A stretch of 64,000 nucleotides of DNA from positions 2,542,001-2,606,000 of the forward strand of contig OW818679.1 in NCBI GenBank assembly GCA_942493145.1, written 5' to 3'. Source of the stretch: ENR-C20 sp942493145 (GTDB lineage Bacteria > Bacillota > Clostridia > Acetivibrionales > DTU013). Position numbers and translations under genes: made by a program. This document shows positions 62,857-64,000 of the stretch, piece after piece (within the stretch, counting starts at the first letter, position 1; each line of letters starts with the position of its first letter). The notes beneath the pieces were generated by a model. It searched no databases. It was not told where the DNA came from and saw nothing but the letters and a program-made list of their open reading frames with translations.

Positions 62857-63900
62857 TTATAATCTAATTAATGCGCCTGCAGCATTCAAATAGTATAATA
62901 AAGCAGGATCCATAGCACATATTTTTTTAATGCTATCAAGGTAGTCTATCTTTATAACATTAACACTGATATTTCTCTTCAGGTATTCATCCAGACCGAT
63001 CAGTAACGAACTGCCGCCAAATATGAATATGTCGTTGACTGGTTTTCCGTTTCCCCGGGTTGAATAGAATTGAAGCACCTTCTGCAATTCCATTGTCAAC
63101 TGACCAAGAATGGTTTTTATCGGTTCATCCTCATCATTGTAATTATCAGAATCTAAATTCAGCCTCATACCCAATTTTTTCTGTTCTGCTCTATCCAATG
63201 TGAGATTGAAGAACGGGGCAATGGCGGTATCAATTTCTCGGCCTCCAAAAGCAATGATCCTGTTCATTTCCAGTTTTCCGCCTGAAATTATACTTATTGA
63301 GGTAGTTTTGTACCCAATATCAAGCAGTGCATACGAACCATATTGGTCGTAACTCTTGTTATTTACAGAAAACTGACCGCAGAAAAGCTTGTATACGGCA
63401 TTTGAATGAATATCCAGTGCCACCGGCGTCATTTTAAGCTCGTCTGCGAGTTTAAAATATCCCTCAACAATTTCTTTGGGCATAGCTGCCGCATGGATTT
63501 TTAACCTTCTAACGTCTCCGTCCTTAAAATCATCCGTTATCCTGTATTCAATATGATACCTTTCAGGAGAGCCAGGAATATATTGTTCCATTTCATACTG
63601 TACAGCATTACCCAGTTCATTAGTTTTTACGAAGGGAATTGTGAAATCCCTTGTAATGATCTGGGTACTTTGAACCACAAAAATAACATTGCGTGAGCTG
63701 ATTCTTTTTTCCAGCAATGTATTCTTCAACACTTCCCTGATTAGATTAATGTCTTCAAGTTTACCGTCATTTATAGCACCGGCTGGTGTTGAAGCAAGTA
63801 ACGTATTGCTGATTTCTGGTTGTCCAGCTTTATTAACCCCTTCAACGCCATGAATATATTTACTGCCTATGTCTAAAGATAAATACTTTTTAATGCTCAA
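62857..63900 (-). CDS. pilM: Type IV pilus assembly ATPase-like protein PilM
   Basis: 347 residues with the actin-like fold of PilM/FtsA: phosphate-1 LSLDIGSKYIHGVEG, phosphate-2 ALLDIGYKTTSISII and the adenosine loop IFGGSSLLIG. It is cytoplasmic and binds PilN. The TTG at 63900 is preferred: GGGGGTG lies 7 bases upstream, and LSIKKYLSLDIG is the normal PilM N-terminus; an ATG at 63942 would add 14 residues. It starts the pilMNO run; upstream pilus genes would lie beyond base 64000. Confidence 0.92.
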   Translation of the reverse strand: MSIKKYLSLDIGSKYIHGVEGVNKAGQPEISNTLLASTPAGAINDGKLEDINLIREVLKNTLLEKRISSRNVIFVVQSTQIITRDFTIPFVKTNELGNAVQYEMEQYIPGSPERYHIEYRITDDFKDGDVRRLKIHAAAMPKEIVEGYFKLADELKMTPVALDIHSNAVYKLFCGQFSVNNKSYDQYGSYALLDIGYKTTSISIISGGKLEMNRIIAFGGREIDTAIAPFFNLTLDRAEQKKLGMRLNLDSDNYNDEDEPIKTILGQLTMELQKVLQFYSTRGNGKPVNDIFIFGGSSLLIGLDEYLKRNISVNVIKIDYLDSIKKICAMDPALLYYLNAAGALIRL

Positions 63901-64000
63901 ATGTTTGCACCCCCAAAATAAGTATGTCGAAAATAGATGCATAAATTGCCGAATTTGATAAAATTATGTCTGTTAATAAGATAATAATAGCATTTATGGT

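Overview
The window looks like a stretch of a low-to-mid GC anaerobic Clostridia (Firmicutes) chromosome. The evidence is dense, mostly leftward operons with strong Shine-Dalgarno sites, a tungsten aldehyde:ferredoxin oxidoreductase, clostridial gene orders (hemZ, metallo-hydrolase, dtd, rel, apt, recJ; yqeY-rpsU; alaS near PRC-barrel/YtxH/AI-2E genes), a copper-amine-oxidase-type stalk protein and plant-glycan hydrolases. Species cannot be assigned by eye. No rRNA, tRNA, CRISPR array or intact insertion sequence was seen.

Layout. 1-6.1 kb: partial GH3 glycosidase, DUF4038/GH140-like glycosidase and a YesM/YesN-type two-component system. 6.2-15.1 kb: an anaerobic redox cluster of TMADH/old-yellow-enzyme-type reductase, AOR, FrdA-like flavoprotein, stand-alone acyl carrier protein, CocE-type hydrolase and phosphate acyltransferase. 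15.2-28.2 kb: a complete sugar or polyol regulon with MFS carrier, 2-hydroxyacid dehydrogenase, class II aldolase, RbsABC-type ABC importer, MtlR/LicR-type regulator, FGGY kinase and zinc alcohol dehydrogenase. 28.3-42.1 kb: housekeeping genes, two glycosyltransferases and a 1.1-kb gene-poor gap between apt and recJ. 42.1-53.3 kb: alaS, then a MocR regulator divergent from an FMN-reductase/OYE pair, then AI-2E transporter, YtxH, PRC-barrel and a GGDEF-HD protein. 53.6-57.4 kb: DUF1015 protein, VapBC and a stalk-domain exported protein. 57.5-63.9 kb: pilM-pilN-pilO followed in the same direction by ZorA-, ZorB- and ZorC-like genes.

Strongest observations. (1) Three leftward promoters (18.3, 23.2 and 28.2 kb) share one architecture: an 18-bp imperfect palindrome, TTCCGG-N6-CCGGAA or close to it, lies exactly 9 bp upstream of a TTGAAA-N17-TANNAT promoter. 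The PRD regulator gene between them has its own TTGAAA-N17-TATAAT promoter with a related palindrome inside the spacer. This predicts activation of nine genes and self-repression by one regulator. (2) Proton-channel/OmpA genes resembling the Zorya defence motor, with a possible ZorC, sit directly downstream of pilMNO with no ZorD-type helicase beside them. In the MotB-like subunit the expected ion-carrying Asp appears to be Asn. (3) A MocR gene that looks leaderless has three 13-bp sites spaced exactly 25 bp in its divergent control region. All functions are inferred from sequence motifs read by eye; no database search was run.
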